Of a stretch of 64,000 nucleotides of DNA, positions 17,746-26,703 are shown piece by piece (positions within the stretch are counted from its first letter, which is position 1; every line of letters begins with the position of its first letter). This stretch comes from RGIG3002 sp045546775. Its GTDB lineage: Bacteria > Bacillota > Clostridia > Lachnospirales > Lachnospiraceae. Under the pieces are notes generated by a model. That model saw nothing but the letters and a program-made list of their open reading frames with translations. It was not told where the DNA came from and searched no databases. Made by a program: the position numbers and the translations under genes. The stretch covers positions 16,770 through 80,769 of the forward strand of contig JAZQDM010000084.1 of NCBI GenBank assembly GCA_045546775.1, read 5' to 3'.

Positions 17746-19458
17746 TTAAAGTGCGGAAACTTCGTCAACAATTTTCTTTAATGCTGCTAAAGCTTCATCC
17801 GGAAGCTTGTCGTAGCCTTCTTTCTTTGTTGCGAAATCTTCTACTGCTTTCACACGGTTTTCCATAGCATTCTTTAATGCTGCTACGTAATCTTTGTCGT
17901 TTAAGTCAGGTGTGAAGTCACCTGTCTTGCCGGACCAGTCGTTCATGATTTCGATATCACTAAACGGTCCCCACTGTTCGAATTTAGCTTTTCCTTCCAC
18001 GATTGTTTCAAGAATTCCTAATGTATCAGCAGGTTTAACTTTAGCGCCCATGAAATCGCCTGTGTTAACGATGTAGCAATCTACATCTTTTTCTTCTACT
18101 AATTTTTTGAACTTCTCGTAGTCATTTACTAACGGATATGTTCTGAACGGGTTAGCGTAAGGAACAATACGAAGAGCGTTCATATCTGTACCAGCTGCAA
18201 CACGTTCTGCTGTAGAAGTTTTTGTTGCAAGTGTAGCACCCATAACAGATGCAAGTGCAGAACCTTTTAATTTAACTACCGGCGGAATGGTAGGATCTTT
18301 CATAATCCAGAAAATAGCGTTAACCGGTGCGGCAATTTTGTCTACACGGTTCGGAGACCATAATTTGGATTTGATAGCACGTCCGTTACCATTTCTGATA
18401 TCTTCTGTTACTAACTGAATCTTACCTTCAGAATCCATTGTACAAGAGCAGTTCTGAGCGGATAATAAATATTTGTTATCCGGGCATCCTGTCGGATAAT
18501 CCGATGTCTTATCAAAGTATGTAGGCTCTAAAGCGATAGATGCACATGTATCTGTATTGATAATGAATGCATCATCATGAAGAACAGTAATCGGATATTT
18601 TCCGTCATGTTTTGCATGTGTTAATGTAGATTTACCGGATCCTGACAAACCGTAAACAGATGCAACGAATTTGGAGCCATCTGCTAATGTGTACTCTTTC
18701 TGTCCGCCGTGGCAAGCTGCATAACCGTTTCTGTTAGCAAGTGCCCAAGCCATTGTAAGAGTACCTTTTTTGTGCTCACCAAAGTATTTCATACCAAGGA
18801 TAGCTGCACAGTTTTGGTTTGTATCAAAATAGCAAAGTGTAAGCGGATCGCTTAAGCAGCTGTAATCCACATCAGGTCTTTCACCCGGTACCCACTGCGG
18901 ATCAGAGAAGATATAAATATCCGGCTCTTTACCGTCGCCAACCGGTACGGAATCTTTGTACATTTTTACATATTCATCAGACATATACTGGAAGTTGATC
19001 ATCCAGTTGTAAAGAAGGTTCTCTTCTCCTTCCGGAATAAGAAGGTGAGCTTTTACCATAAATTCCGGATCAAGACCTACGAAACATTCAGCATGGTACA
19101 TTGTTTTCCAGCGTGTTTCGTAAATAGCGTCCATAACTACTTTATCAAGTTTCACTTCATCAACACCAGGTTCGCCTTTGATACGACGAGCTGCTGCATA
19201 ACGGCCTGTTACGGCACCATCGTTGAAAAGAAGAACTTTTGCATCTTTTTCAAGACCGAACTCTTCTCCTCTGTATACCGGCATATCCGTTACGATTGTA
19301 CCCGGTGAATTTTTTGCTAAATCATAAGCTTCCTTTAATGTATTAACTTTTACTACGTTATTTCCATAAAAGGCTGCTTCAATAATAGAACGAGTTCTTG
19401 AAAACCCCGGTTTTCCTGCGCCAATTTCGGAAATTGGATAATACGCTTTTGTTGACAT
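17746..19458 (-). CDS. pckA: Phosphoenolpyruvate carboxykinase (ATP type)
   Basis: The 570-residue enzyme interconverts oxaloacetate plus ATP with PEP, CO2 and ADP; in anaerobes it often runs toward oxaloacetate to gain ATP. The kinase P-loop GLSGSGKST is at 270-278, with a preceding catalytic region (ANRNGYAACHGGQKEY) and metal-site VLHDDAFI. The start is the ATG at 19458 after AAGGAGG. A consensus promoter, strong ribosome site and terminator suggest high expression. With citrate synthase and oxaloacetate decarboxylase in the same window it ties into oxaloacetate metabolism. Confidence 0.92.
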   Translation of the reverse strand: MSTKAYYPISEIGAGKPGFSRTRSIIEAAFYGNNVVKVNTLKEAYDLAKNSPGTIVTDMPVYRGEEFGLEKDAKVLLFNDGAVTGRYAAARRIKGEPGVDEVKLDKVVMDAIYETRWKTMYHAECFVGLDPEFMVKAHLLIPEGEENLLYNWMINFQYMSDEYVKMYKDSVPVGDGKEPDIYIFSDPQWVPGERPDVDYSCLSDPLTLCYFDTNQNCAAILGMKYFGEHKKGTLTMAWALANRNGYAACHGGQKEYTLADGSKFVASVYGLSGSGKSTLTHAKHDGKYPITVLHDDAFIINTDTCASIALEPTYFDKTSDYPTGCPDNKYLLSAQNCSCTMDSEGKIQLVTEDIRNGNGRAIKSKLWSPNRVDKIAAPVNAIFWIMKDPTIPPVVKLKGSALASVMGATLATKTSTAERVAAGTDMNALRIVPYANPFRTYPLVNDYEKFKKLVEEKDVDCYIVNTGDFMGAKVKPADTLGILETIVEGKAKFEQWGPFSDIEIMNDWSGKTGDFTPDLNDKDYVAALKNAMENRVKAVEDFATKKEGYDKLPDEALAALKKIVDEVSAL

Positions 19459-19494
19459 ATCTTTCTTCCTCCTTAATGACAATTTAACATATAC

Positions 19495-19523
19495 ATTATT
19501 GCAAAGGTTGCTCTAATTGTCAA
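19495..19523 (-). promoter_or_regulatory. pckA promoter
   Basis: On the minus strand a perfect TTGACA (19523-19518) and AATAAT (19500-19495) are 17 bases apart, with an extended -10 TG. The leader is only about 30 bases long. Confidence 0.78.
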
Positions 19524-19586
19524 TATTCTTGCATGTTTTTTTGCAATATTTAGAAATATTTTATGAATACAATTCCCCCGGCTACA

Positions 19587-21386
19587 CTACAGGGCTTTTG
19601 TCACCTCATGCAGCCACTCTGCTTCCTCTTTTGTCAGATACGGCGAAATGCGCTCATATACTTCTTTGTGATAGGCATCAATACGTTTTATGTCTGCATC
19701 CGACAAATACTTTTTGTCTAATGCTTCCCGGTCAATCGGCACATACGTCAACGTTTCAAATTGCATAAACTGTCCATCCTCATTTTTCGTGCCTTTCTTG
19801 ACAAGCAGCACATTTTCTGTGCGGATACCATGACTTCCCTGTTTGTAAACACCGGGCTCATTGGTCACAACCATGCCCTCTTCCAGTACATATTCCTTTT
19901 GTCCTTCCGCATATTTCCAGCGGATGCCGTGGGGACCTTCATGCACGTTCAAAATATAACCGATGCCGTGTCCGGTGCCGCATTTGTAATCGATATTCAT
20001 ATCCCAAAGCGGCCCCCTTGCCAATATATCTAAATTTCTGCCGGTACATCCATACAAAAACTTTGCATCCGACAAACGCACCATTCCCGCCGCCACAGCA
20101 CTGAAATGGCATTTGATTTCATCACTGATTTCTCCCAGCACAATGGTTCGCGTAACATCCGTCGTTCCGCCCATGTACTGTCCGCCGGAATCCACCAAAA
20201 GCATTCCTTCCGCAGCCAATTCCTTATACTCTGTTTCCGTCGCCTCGTAGTGCATCATTGCCGCATTTTCTTTATAACCTGCTATTGTATCAAAGGACAA
20301 ATCCAAAAAACCTTCCGTTTGCCTTCGCATGGCATCGATTTTTTGTGCAACCACATACTCGTTTAACGGTATTTTTCCAATATTATGTTTCAGCCAGTAG
20401 ATAAACTTTGTGACCACCACATTATCTTTCAAAAAAACATCCTTCATCCGTTCAATCTCTACCGGATTTTTTACTGCTTTCAAAAGTTCTGTCGGATTTT
20501 TCGCGTTCACAATTTCAGCCTGCTCTTTTACCAACTGGTACAGTGCATAGCTTACGTTTCCTGTGTCAAGCAATACCGCTCCGTCATATGGATATTGTTC
20601 CAAAAAAGATTCTATTTCCTTATAATCTTTTAAAACAATCTGATTGACACCGCAATACTGTTCCAATGCTCCGTCAACCGCCTCTTTTTGCACAAAAAAG
20701 AACGCTTCCTTCTGCGTAAGAAAACCATACGAAAAAGCAACCGGATTGCACGGCACATCGCTTCCCCGCACGTTAAAAACCCACATCAAATCATCCAATT
20801 TTGTGAGCAAACATGCGGATGCACGCAATTCTTTCATTTTACTCCGGACCGCATCCATTTTTTCCTCACAAGTCATTCCACAAATCTCTTCAGCCAACGG
20901 CACAATGCTGTTGCAATTGATTTTCGGTCTGTCAGACCATATCTTTTCAGCCAAGTCATAACTGTAACAAACTTCAATCCCTTTCTCATTAAAGAGTTTC
21001 TCTATCCGCTTGCCGAACGTAGCCTCCACTACCTTTCCATCAAAACCTAGCACCTGTCCTTTTTCCATGCGTTCCGACAAATATTCCGTAATGGTAGGAA
21101 CGCCTTCCTCCTGCATGCGGTACAAGACAATACCGGTACCTTCTAATTCCTTTTGAGCCTGAATAAAATACCTGCCGTCCGTCCACAAACCGACTTCCTT
21201 CTCACTCACAACCAACGTTCCGTTAGAACCGGTAAACCCGGAGAAAAACTGCCTCGTTTTAAAATAGTCGCCCACATACTCCGAATTATGATAATCCGAA
21301 GTCGGTATCATATAATAATCTATCTTTTTATCTGCCATTTCTTCTTTCAATAAACAAATTCTTTGTTTGATTGTATTTTTATCCAT
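19587..21386 (-). CDS. Aminopeptidase P family protein (Xaa-Pro aminopeptidase, M24)
   Basis: The 599-residue protein is of the long, eukaryote-like aminopeptidase P type, removing N-terminal residues before proline. Two creatinase-like N-terminal domains (about 1-310) precede the pita-bread catalytic domain. The metal ligands are seen in LLVDSGGQYMGGTTDVTRT (two Asp), GTGHGIGY (His), VTNEPGVY (Glu) and GIRTENVLLV (Glu). The DGRYFIQAQKEL segment is typical of the N-terminal part. It starts three bases after the deoC stop, so the two are co-translated. Confidence 0.94.
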   Translation of the reverse strand: MDKNTIKQRICLLKEEMADKKIDYYMIPTSDYHNSEYVGDYFKTRQFFSGFTGSNGTLVVSEKEVGLWTDGRYFIQAQKELEGTGIVLYRMQEEGVPTITEYLSERMEKGQVLGFDGKVVEATFGKRIEKLFNEKGIEVCYSYDLAEKIWSDRPKINCNSIVPLAEEICGMTCEEKMDAVRSKMKELRASACLLTKLDDLMWVFNVRGSDVPCNPVAFSYGFLTQKEAFFFVQKEAVDGALEQYCGVNQIVLKDYKEIESFLEQYPYDGAVLLDTGNVSYALYQLVKEQAEIVNAKNPTELLKAVKNPVEIERMKDVFLKDNVVVTKFIYWLKHNIGKIPLNEYVVAQKIDAMRRQTEGFLDLSFDTIAGYKENAAMMHYEATETEYKELAAEGMLLVDSGGQYMGGTTDVTRTIVLGEISDEIKCHFSAVAAGMVRLSDAKFLYGCTGRNLDILARGPLWDMNIDYKCGTGHGIGYILNVHEGPHGIRWKYAEGQKEYVLEEGMVVTNEPGVYKQGSHGIRTENVLLVKKGTKNEDGQFMQFETLTYVPIDREALDKKYLSDADIKRIDAYHKEVYERISPYLTKEEAEWLHEVTKAL

Positions 21387-21389
21387 ACC

Positions 21390-22055
21390 CTAATAACCTT
21401 TTGCCTCTTCCCCATTTAATAAACCTACTGCAGAGGATGTCCCGATTCTGTCGCAGCCGGCCGAAATAAAAATCTCCAAATCCTGAGCGGTCTTCACCCC
21501 TCCGGCAGCCTTCATTTTCACCTGTTCACCGATGTACTTTTTGAACAACAAAATATCATCCATCGTTGCCCCTCCGGTGCCAAAACCGGTGGAAGTTTTG
21601 ATATAATCGGCTCCTGCTGACGTGACAGTTTTACACATCGCAATTTTTTCTTCTTCCGTCAAATAGCAAGTCTCAATAATGACTTTCAAAATATGCGTGC
21701 CGCACACTTCTTTCAGCGCTTTTATTTCCGCTTCCACTTTGTCATACTGTCCGTTTTTCACGTCACTTATATTAATTACCATGTCAATTTCCTTGGCGCC
21801 GTCTTTCAGTGCTTCTTTTGTCTCTGCGATTTTTGCCTCTGTCACACTGTAGCCAAGCGGGAAACCAACTACCGTACATATATTTATTTTATCACCATAT
21901 TTGTCCGCTATACGCTTGATATAACAGGGCGGCACACAAACAGAAGCCGTCCCATACGCAATTGCTTCCTCACACAATTTTTGAATATCGTCCCATGTTG
22001 CAAATGCTTTTAACTGTGTATGATCTACATGGCTTAACATTTCCTGTTTTGTCAT
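21390..22055 (-). CDS. deoC: Deoxyribose-phosphate aldolase
   Basis: The 221-residue class I aldolase cleaves 2-deoxyribose-5-phosphate to acetaldehyde and glyceraldehyde-3-phosphate in deoxynucleoside catabolism. It shows the family blocks SHVDHTQLKAFAT, VVGFPLGYS, LKVIIETCYLT and the Schiff-base region ADYIKTSTGFGTGGAT. The start at 22055 follows GAGGGAC; the longer frame to 22145 would pass through the leader hairpin. It is followed immediately by the aminopeptidase P gene. Confidence 0.96.
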   Translation of the reverse strand: MTKQEMLSHVDHTQLKAFATWDDIQKLCEEAIAYGTASVCVPPCYIKRIADKYGDKINICTVVGFPLGYSVTEAKIAETKEALKDGAKEIDMVINISDVKNGQYDKVEAEIKALKEVCGTHILKVIIETCYLTEEEKIAMCKTVTSAGADYIKTSTGFGTGGATMDDILLFKKYIGEQVKMKAAGGVKTAQDLEIFISAGCDRIGTSSAVGLLNGEEAKGY

Positions 22056-22069
22056 AGTCCCTCTTTTCC

Positions 22070-22104
22070 GCACATCCAACATCCGTTTTGATATCCGGAT
22101 GTGC
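22070..22104. promoter_or_regulatory. Leader hairpin upstream of deoC
   Basis: GCACATCC (22070-22077) pairs perfectly with GGATGTGC (22097-22104). It ends a few bases before the deoC ribosome site, so it could affect translation or bind a regulator. On the plus strand it is followed by TTTTT, so a terminator role is also possible. Confidence 0.45.
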
Positions 22105-22220
22105 TTTTTCATTTTTACTATTTCTACTATTGTAATACGCCACATCTTAAAAATCCATAACGTTTTACTGCACGTTCACTATCTTTTTACACTTTTTTCA
22201 TACTTTTCACGTATTTTTGC

Positions 22221-22250
22221 TTGTCATACCTGTTTTTATCATGTTATGAT
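22221..22250 (+). promoter_or_regulatory. Citrate synthase promoter
   Basis: TTGTCA (22221-22226) and TATGAT (22245-22250) are 18 bases apart, with an extended -10 TG at 22242-22243. The leader to the GTG start is about 80 bases. Confidence 0.65.
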
Positions 22251-22338
22251 AAAAATGTTCGTACTTTTACATATTACAGTAAAAAAGAGTAAAGCAAAAA
22301 AAGTTCGAATAAATACATTAAACGAAAGGGATGATTCC

Positions 22339-23706
22339 GTGGACAACAACAGCTATTCTGAAATTACCCCCGAAATTTTGAGACTTGCCATGCTAAGTAA
22401 GCAGGCCGGTGTAATCGACTCCGAGTTGTTTACTAAATATGAAGTAAAACGAGGTTTGCGCGACTTAAACGGCAAAGGCGTTCTCGCAGGTCTTACACAC
22501 ATTTCTGACGTTAAAGCGACAGAAATCGTAAATGGTGTCTCCGTACCTGCACACGGCAGACTGATATACCGTGGTTATGATGTAAAAGATTTAGTAAACG
22601 GTTTCACAACCGAAAACCGCTTTGGTTTTGAAGAAACTGCTTATCTTCTTTTGTTTGCCGAATTACCAACCGAGGCAGAGTTAAAAAAATTCACAGAACT
22701 TTTGGCACATTATCGCACACTGCCTACAAGCTTTGTACGCGACATCATTATGAAAGCGCCAAGCAAAGATATGATGAATACTTTGGCACGAAGTGTACTT
22801 ACCCTGTATTCTTATGACGACAGAGCAGATGACACTTCTATTCCGAATGTTCTTCGTCAATGTTTACAGCTAATTAGCTTGTTCCCTCTTATGAGTATTT
22901 ACGGTTATCAGGCATACAGCCATTACCATGATGGAAACAGCTTATTTATTCATCCGCCAAAACCGGAACTTTCCACAGCAGAAAACATTTTACATATGTT
23001 AAGACCGGACAGTTCTTTTACTCCTTTAGAAGCAAGGATTCTTGATATTGCCCTTGTACTTCATATGGAGCACGGTGGCGGTAACAACTCTTCCTTTACA
23101 ACACATGTTGTTACTTCTTCGTTAACAGACACCTATTCTACAATCGCCGCTGCTATCGGTTCTTTAAAAGGCCCCCGTCACGGTGGCGCGAACATTAAAG
23201 TAGTGCAGATGTTTGCTGACATGAAGAAAAAAGTTTCCGACTGGACAAACGAAGAAGAAGTCGGAACTTACTTAAGAAAACTTTTGCGCAAAGAAGAATT
23301 CGACCATGCAGGTCTTATTTACGGCGTAGGTCATGCCATTTATTCCAAATCTGACCCAAGAGCCGTTGTATTTAAATCTTTCGTCGAAAAATTATCAGTT
23401 GAAAAGGGCTTAGAAAAGGAATTTGCCTTGTACTCCATGGTGGAACGACTCGCTCCAAAAATTATTGAAGAAGAACGCCAGATGTACAAAGGTGTCAGCG
23501 TTAACGTAGATTTCTATTCCGGCTTTGTGTATGACATGCTTGATTTGCCGTTAGAACTGTACACTCCTATTTTTGCCATTGCAAGAATTGCAGGTTGGAG
23601 TGCACATCGATTGGAAGAATTGGCAAATAATGGTAAAATTATTCGTCCGGCATACAAACCAATCGGCGAAGAAAAACAATACAAAGCAATGACAGATCGT
23701 ATTTAA
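22339..23706 (+). CDS. gltA: Citrate synthase
   Basis: The 455-residue enzyme condenses oxaloacetate and acetyl-CoA into citrate. Catalytic blocks are HMEHGGGNNSSFTTHVV, GSLKGPRHGGANIKV and YGVGHAIYSKSDPRA, with the helix-rich N-terminal region typical of clostridial members (LRDLNGKGVLAGLTHIS). The start is a GTG at 22339, eight bases after AAAGGG; the open frame to 22099 runs through the promoter and is not used. It is a single gene flanked by its promoter and a terminator. A 2-methylcitrate synthase activity cannot be excluded. Confidence 0.94.
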   Translation: MDNNSYSEITPEILRLAMLSKQAGVIDSELFTKYEVKRGLRDLNGKGVLAGLTHISDVKATEIVNGVSVPAHGRLIYRGYDVKDLVNGFTTENRFGFEETAYLLLFAELPTEAELKKFTELLAHYRTLPTSFVRDIIMKAPSKDMMNTLARSVLTLYSYDDRADDTSIPNVLRQCLQLISLFPLMSIYGYQAYSHYHDGNSLFIHPPKPELSTAENILHMLRPDSSFTPLEARILDIALVLHMEHGGGNNSSFTTHVVTSSLTDTYSTIAAAIGSLKGPRHGGANIKVVQMFADMKKKVSDWTNEEEVGTYLRKLLRKEEFDHAGLIYGVGHAIYSKSDPRAVVFKSFVEKLSVEKGLEKEFALYSMVERLAPKIIEEERQMYKGVSVNVDFYSGFVYDMLDLPLELYTPIFAIARIAGWSAHRLEELANNGKIIRPAYKPIGEEKQYKAMTDRI

Positions 23707-23713
23707 ACAACAA

Positions 23714-23739
23714 AAAAGAGTCCGAAACCGGACTCTTTT
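23714..23739. terminator. Bidirectional terminator after citrate synthase
   Basis: GAGTCCG (23718-23724) pairs with CGGACTC (23729-23735), flanked by AAAA and TTTT. It also serves the convergent CheY-like gene. Confidence 0.9.
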
Positions 23740-23745
23740 CTTTTT

Positions 23746-24123
23746 TTAATTTTTTCCTTCAGCACGTTCAATTGTTTCCTGTACCTTGGAAAGTAAAACC
23801 CCCGGTGCAAATGGCTTTCTGATAAAATCCATCGCACCCATTTCAAGACTTCTTTCTTCATACACGCCGTCTGTTTCCGCTGTCAATACAACAACCGGTA
23901 TCTGTTCGATATTGGGCATTTCTTTCATTTTTTGCATCATTTCGAAACCGTCCATATCGGGCATATTGATATCTAATAATACCAAATCCGGTTGTATTGT
24001 TTCCATTTTTTCGAGAGCACTAGTTCCAGACTTTGCTGTAGAAATTACATACTTTTCTTTTAGTACTTCTTCCGCACATTTCAGGTTTGTAGCCACGTCA
24101 TCCACCAACAAAATATGCTTCAT
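23746..24123 (-). CDS. Single-domain response regulator (CheY-like receiver)
   Basis: The 125-residue protein is a stand-alone receiver domain. The acidic pair D8-D9, phospho-acceptor D51 (LLLDINMPDMDGF), T81 and K103 are all present, so it should be phosphorylatable. There is no output domain and no histidine kinase nearby, so its partner is unknown. The ATG at 24123 is preceded by AGGTG; a GTG three codons earlier is possible. It lies 68 bases downstream of thrC on the same strand and may be read through from it. Confidence 0.9.
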   Translation of the reverse strand: MKHILLVDDVATNLKCAEEVLKEKYVISTAKSGTSALEKMETIQPDLVLLDINMPDMDGFEMMQKMKEMPNIEQIPVVVLTAETDGVYEERSLEMGAMDFIRKPFAPGVLLSKVQETIERAEGKN

Positions 24124-24190
24124 ACTATACACCTATACCTTATTCATTTTTTATATAAACGCTCATTCTTCTATGATACGTTTGATATCT

Positions 24191-25678
24191 TTACATTCCT
24201 AAAAATGCCTTTACTACATTTTTCATTTCCGTACGGTCACATACGTTTTTATGTAATACCGGTGCTGTTCTGATTTCTTCAATCGCACCCGGTACTGCAA
24301 CATTGGCAATGTTGGAAAGTTCATCCACTAATGCAAAATCTTCCATCTGGCTGTATTTTGTATCAATGGCTTCCATAACACTTCTCGTAAACTTAAACGG
24401 ACTTGCTGTAGATGCAATAATCGTCTTTGTCGCATCGCCTGTTTCCGCTTTGTATTTGTTATATACCGATGCCGCAACAGCTGTATGTGTGTCAATCACA
24501 TAACCGCATGCCTCATAAATATCTTTGATGACAGCTGCCGTCTCTTCTTCTGAAGCATAATTTCCGTAGAAATCTTTTAACAGCGCTTTCATATCATCCG
24601 TAATCGTATATTTACCTTCTCCGCTTAATGCATTCATAAAGCTTGCATTCTGCTCTGCATTTTCACCTGCAATACGGTAAATCAATCTCTCCAAATTGCT
24701 GGAAATCAAAATATCCATGGAAGGAGATGTTGTGAGGACAAACTCACGGTTTCTGTCATAAGTTCCTGTTTTAAAGAAATCATACAACACTTTATTGTCG
24801 TTGGATGCACAAATCAGTTTGCCAATCGGAACACCCATATTTTTTGCATAATAAGCAGCAAGAATATTACCAAAGTTTCCTGTCGGAACAACCACATTTA
24901 CTGTCTCGTTGTTTTCAATCTCACCTGCACTCAAAAGCTGTACGTAAGAATAAACATAATAAACAATCTGCGGTACTAATCGTCCGATGTTGATGGAGTT
25001 TGCAGAAGAGAACTGGAATCCTGCTTCTTCCATTTCTTTTGCAAGCTCTTTATCATTGAATAACTGTTTTACACCTGTCTGTGCATCATCAAAATTGCCA
25101 TGAATACCAACTACGTGTGTATTGGCACCTTTTTGAGTAACCATCTGTTTTTCCTGAATCGGACTAACACCGTTTTTCGGATAAAACACGATAATTCTTG
25201 TGCCTTCTACTTCAGCAAATCCAGCAAGTGCAGCCTTACCGGTATCACCGGAAGTCGCTGTCAAAATGACAATTTCATTTTTTACATCATTCTTCTTTGC
25301 AGAAGTAATAAGCAAATGTGGCAAAATAGACAATGCCATATCTTTAAATGCAATCGTTGCTCCGTGGAACAATTCCAAATAATATGCACCTTCTGCTTCT
25401 ACAAGAGGAGCAATAACTTCCGTATCAAATTTGGAATCATATGCATTGTTGATACAGTTCTTCAACTCTTCCTCTGTAAAATCAGTCAAAAACAACTTCA
25501 TTACTTCATAAGCCACTTCTTGGTAGCTCATTTTGGATAAATCTTCCAGACTCTTATCGAGGGTAGGAATATGATCCGGCACAAACAAACCGCCATCGTC
25601 AGATAATCCTTTCAAAATTGCCTGTGAAGCCTTTACCGGTGTAGTGTTACTTCTCGTACTCTTGTATAATACTTCCAT
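24191..25678 (-). CDS. thrC: Threonine synthase
   Basis: The 495-residue PLP enzyme converts O-phosphohomoserine into threonine. The N-terminal SDDGGLFVPDHIP and the PLP lysine motif HGATIAFKDMALS are present, followed by ILTATSGDTGKAALAGF and the phosphate-binding VVPTGNFGNILAAYYAKNMG. The start at 25678 lies ten bases after GAGAGG. No other threonine genes are nearby. The leader is about 90 bases and can fold a bulged hairpin (arms 25719-25732 and 25742-25753), but no downstream U-tract is seen. Confidence 0.96.
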   Translation of the reverse strand: MEVLYKSTRSNTTPVKASQAILKGLSDDGGLFVPDHIPTLDKSLEDLSKMSYQEVAYEVMKLFLTDFTEEELKNCINNAYDSKFDTEVIAPLVEAEGAYYLELFHGATIAFKDMALSILPHLLITSAKKNDVKNEIVILTATSGDTGKAALAGFAEVEGTRIIVFYPKNGVSPIQEKQMVTQKGANTHVVGIHGNFDDAQTGVKQLFNDKELAKEMEEAGFQFSSANSINIGRLVPQIVYYVYSYVQLLSAGEIENNETVNVVVPTGNFGNILAAYYAKNMGVPIGKLICASNDNKVLYDFFKTGTYDRNREFVLTTSPSMDILISSNLERLIYRIAGENAEQNASFMNALSGEGKYTITDDMKALLKDFYGNYASEEETAAVIKDIYEACGYVIDTHTAVAASVYNKYKAETGDATKTIIASTASPFKFTRSVMEAIDTKYSQMEDFALVDELSNIANVAVPGAIEEIRTAPVLHKNVCDRTEMKNVVKAFLGM

Positions 25679-25774
25679 GAAACACAATCCTCTCGTTTTT
25701 ACTTTCGTTTCTTGTTTCAACAAGCCAATCCGCAACACATACGGATACTTGTTCGCTATTTTACTCGATTCCTA

Positions 25775-25803
25775 AGTATAACACACTTTTATCCACGTCG
25801 CAA
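25775..25803 (-). promoter_or_regulatory. thrC promoter
   Basis: On the minus strand TTGCGA (25803-25798) and TATACT (25780-25775) are 17 bases apart, with an extended -10 TG. Confidence 0.65.
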
Positions 25804-25868
25804 TGACTCTATTTTACTTTTATTTTTTATTATTTTGCTCTTTCTTTGTCTAATGTTACTAAAAAACA

Positions 25869-26480
25869 TCAGTTAAAGAATTCGTGTCCGCCATGGGAAA
25901 ATAGCAGCGTGAGATTTTCATCAAACCATCGCATTCTATCCGGATCTGCACTGCGTCTGCAGGCAAAATACAACGCGCCCTGCGAAATATCTTCTCCGTT
26001 TATCGCCCGGTTTACCGCTTCTACCGTTTCATCGCTGATACAAACAGTATAATATCTTCCGTCCGAGATTGGTGAAAACTGCGATACACCATTTTCTCTT
26101 TGAAAAACTACACCTTCAATGGTATCCGGAAAGGAAGGAGATTCTACCCGATTCAAAATCACATTTGCCACAAGCAATTTCCCATCCACATCTTCTCCGC
26201 CGGCTTCCGCTTCCACAATACGCAACAAAATCTCATACTCATCCTGCGTCACTGCGATTCTTGCCGTTTCCATTACATTTACTTCCAACACCCTCGGTGT
26301 TGTCACAGCCTGACTTTCTCCTATCCGAAAACTTGTCTGGCTTTTTTGCTCTGTCGTTTCCTCTATTACAAACGCCGGCTCACTTAAGCTTTTCGCATCT
26401 GCAATCTGCTCCACATTAAACCAGCATACTGTAAAAATAATATTACAAAGAAAAAACAGACAGATATATTTTTTATACAT
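25869..26480 (-). CDS. SleB-type cell wall hydrolase
   Basis: The 203-residue protein has an N-terminal membrane or signal segment (YICLFFLCNIIFTVCWF), a linker, and a Hydrolase_2 (SleB) domain from about residue 78. That domain begins TQDEYEILLRIVEAEAGGED and contains the conserved VANVILNRVESPSFPDTIEGVVFQ (split here into VANVILNRVE and FPDTIEGVVF). SleB-type enzymes are lytic transglycosylases acting in spore cortex germination or wall remodelling. The ATG at 26480 lies eight bases after GGAGG; an earlier in-frame ATG (26495) overlaps the ribosome site. Confidence 0.88.
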   Translation of the reverse strand: MYKKYICLFFLCNIIFTVCWFNVEQIADAKSLSEPAFVIEETTEQKSQTSFRIGESQAVTTPRVLEVNVMETARIAVTQDEYEILLRIVEAEAGGEDVDGKLLVANVILNRVESPSFPDTIEGVVFQRENGVSQFSPISDGRYYTVCISDETVEAVNRAINGEDISQGALYFACRRSADPDRMRWFDENLTLLFSHGGHEFFN

Positions 26481-26651
26481 AGTATAAACCTCCATCGTTG
26501 TTACATGTCCCACTTTTGAATAAATTAGGACTATTCTATTTTTTGTAATACTTCCTTAATATTTTACACCAACATTGAAAATTTTATGCCCTTTACTCAT
26601 CGACCGTATGCTGAAATTCTCGCGCTTACGATTGTTTTCCGGCATGTCCAA

Positions 26652-26660
26652 TGGTATAAT
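26652..26660 (+). promoter_or_regulatory. Extended -10 promoter of the AP2-domain gene
   Basis: TGG TATAAT is a consensus extended -10. The best upstream hexamer is TTGTTT at 26630-26635, 19 bases away. Transcription would start just upstream of the chosen ATG at 26704. Confidence 0.6.
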
Positions 26661-26703
26661 AAACAATATGAAATTTACAAAAAATTATGACAACGGAGAC
26701 GAT

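Noticed and set aside
22099..22338. N-terminal extension of citrate synthase
   Set aside because: The frame runs through the promoter; a GTG with a good ribosome site gives the normal family start.
25678..25775. Possible attenuator in the thrC leader (bulged hairpin)
   Set aside because: No U-tract follows the hairpin and no threonine-rich leader peptide or T-box sequence is seen.
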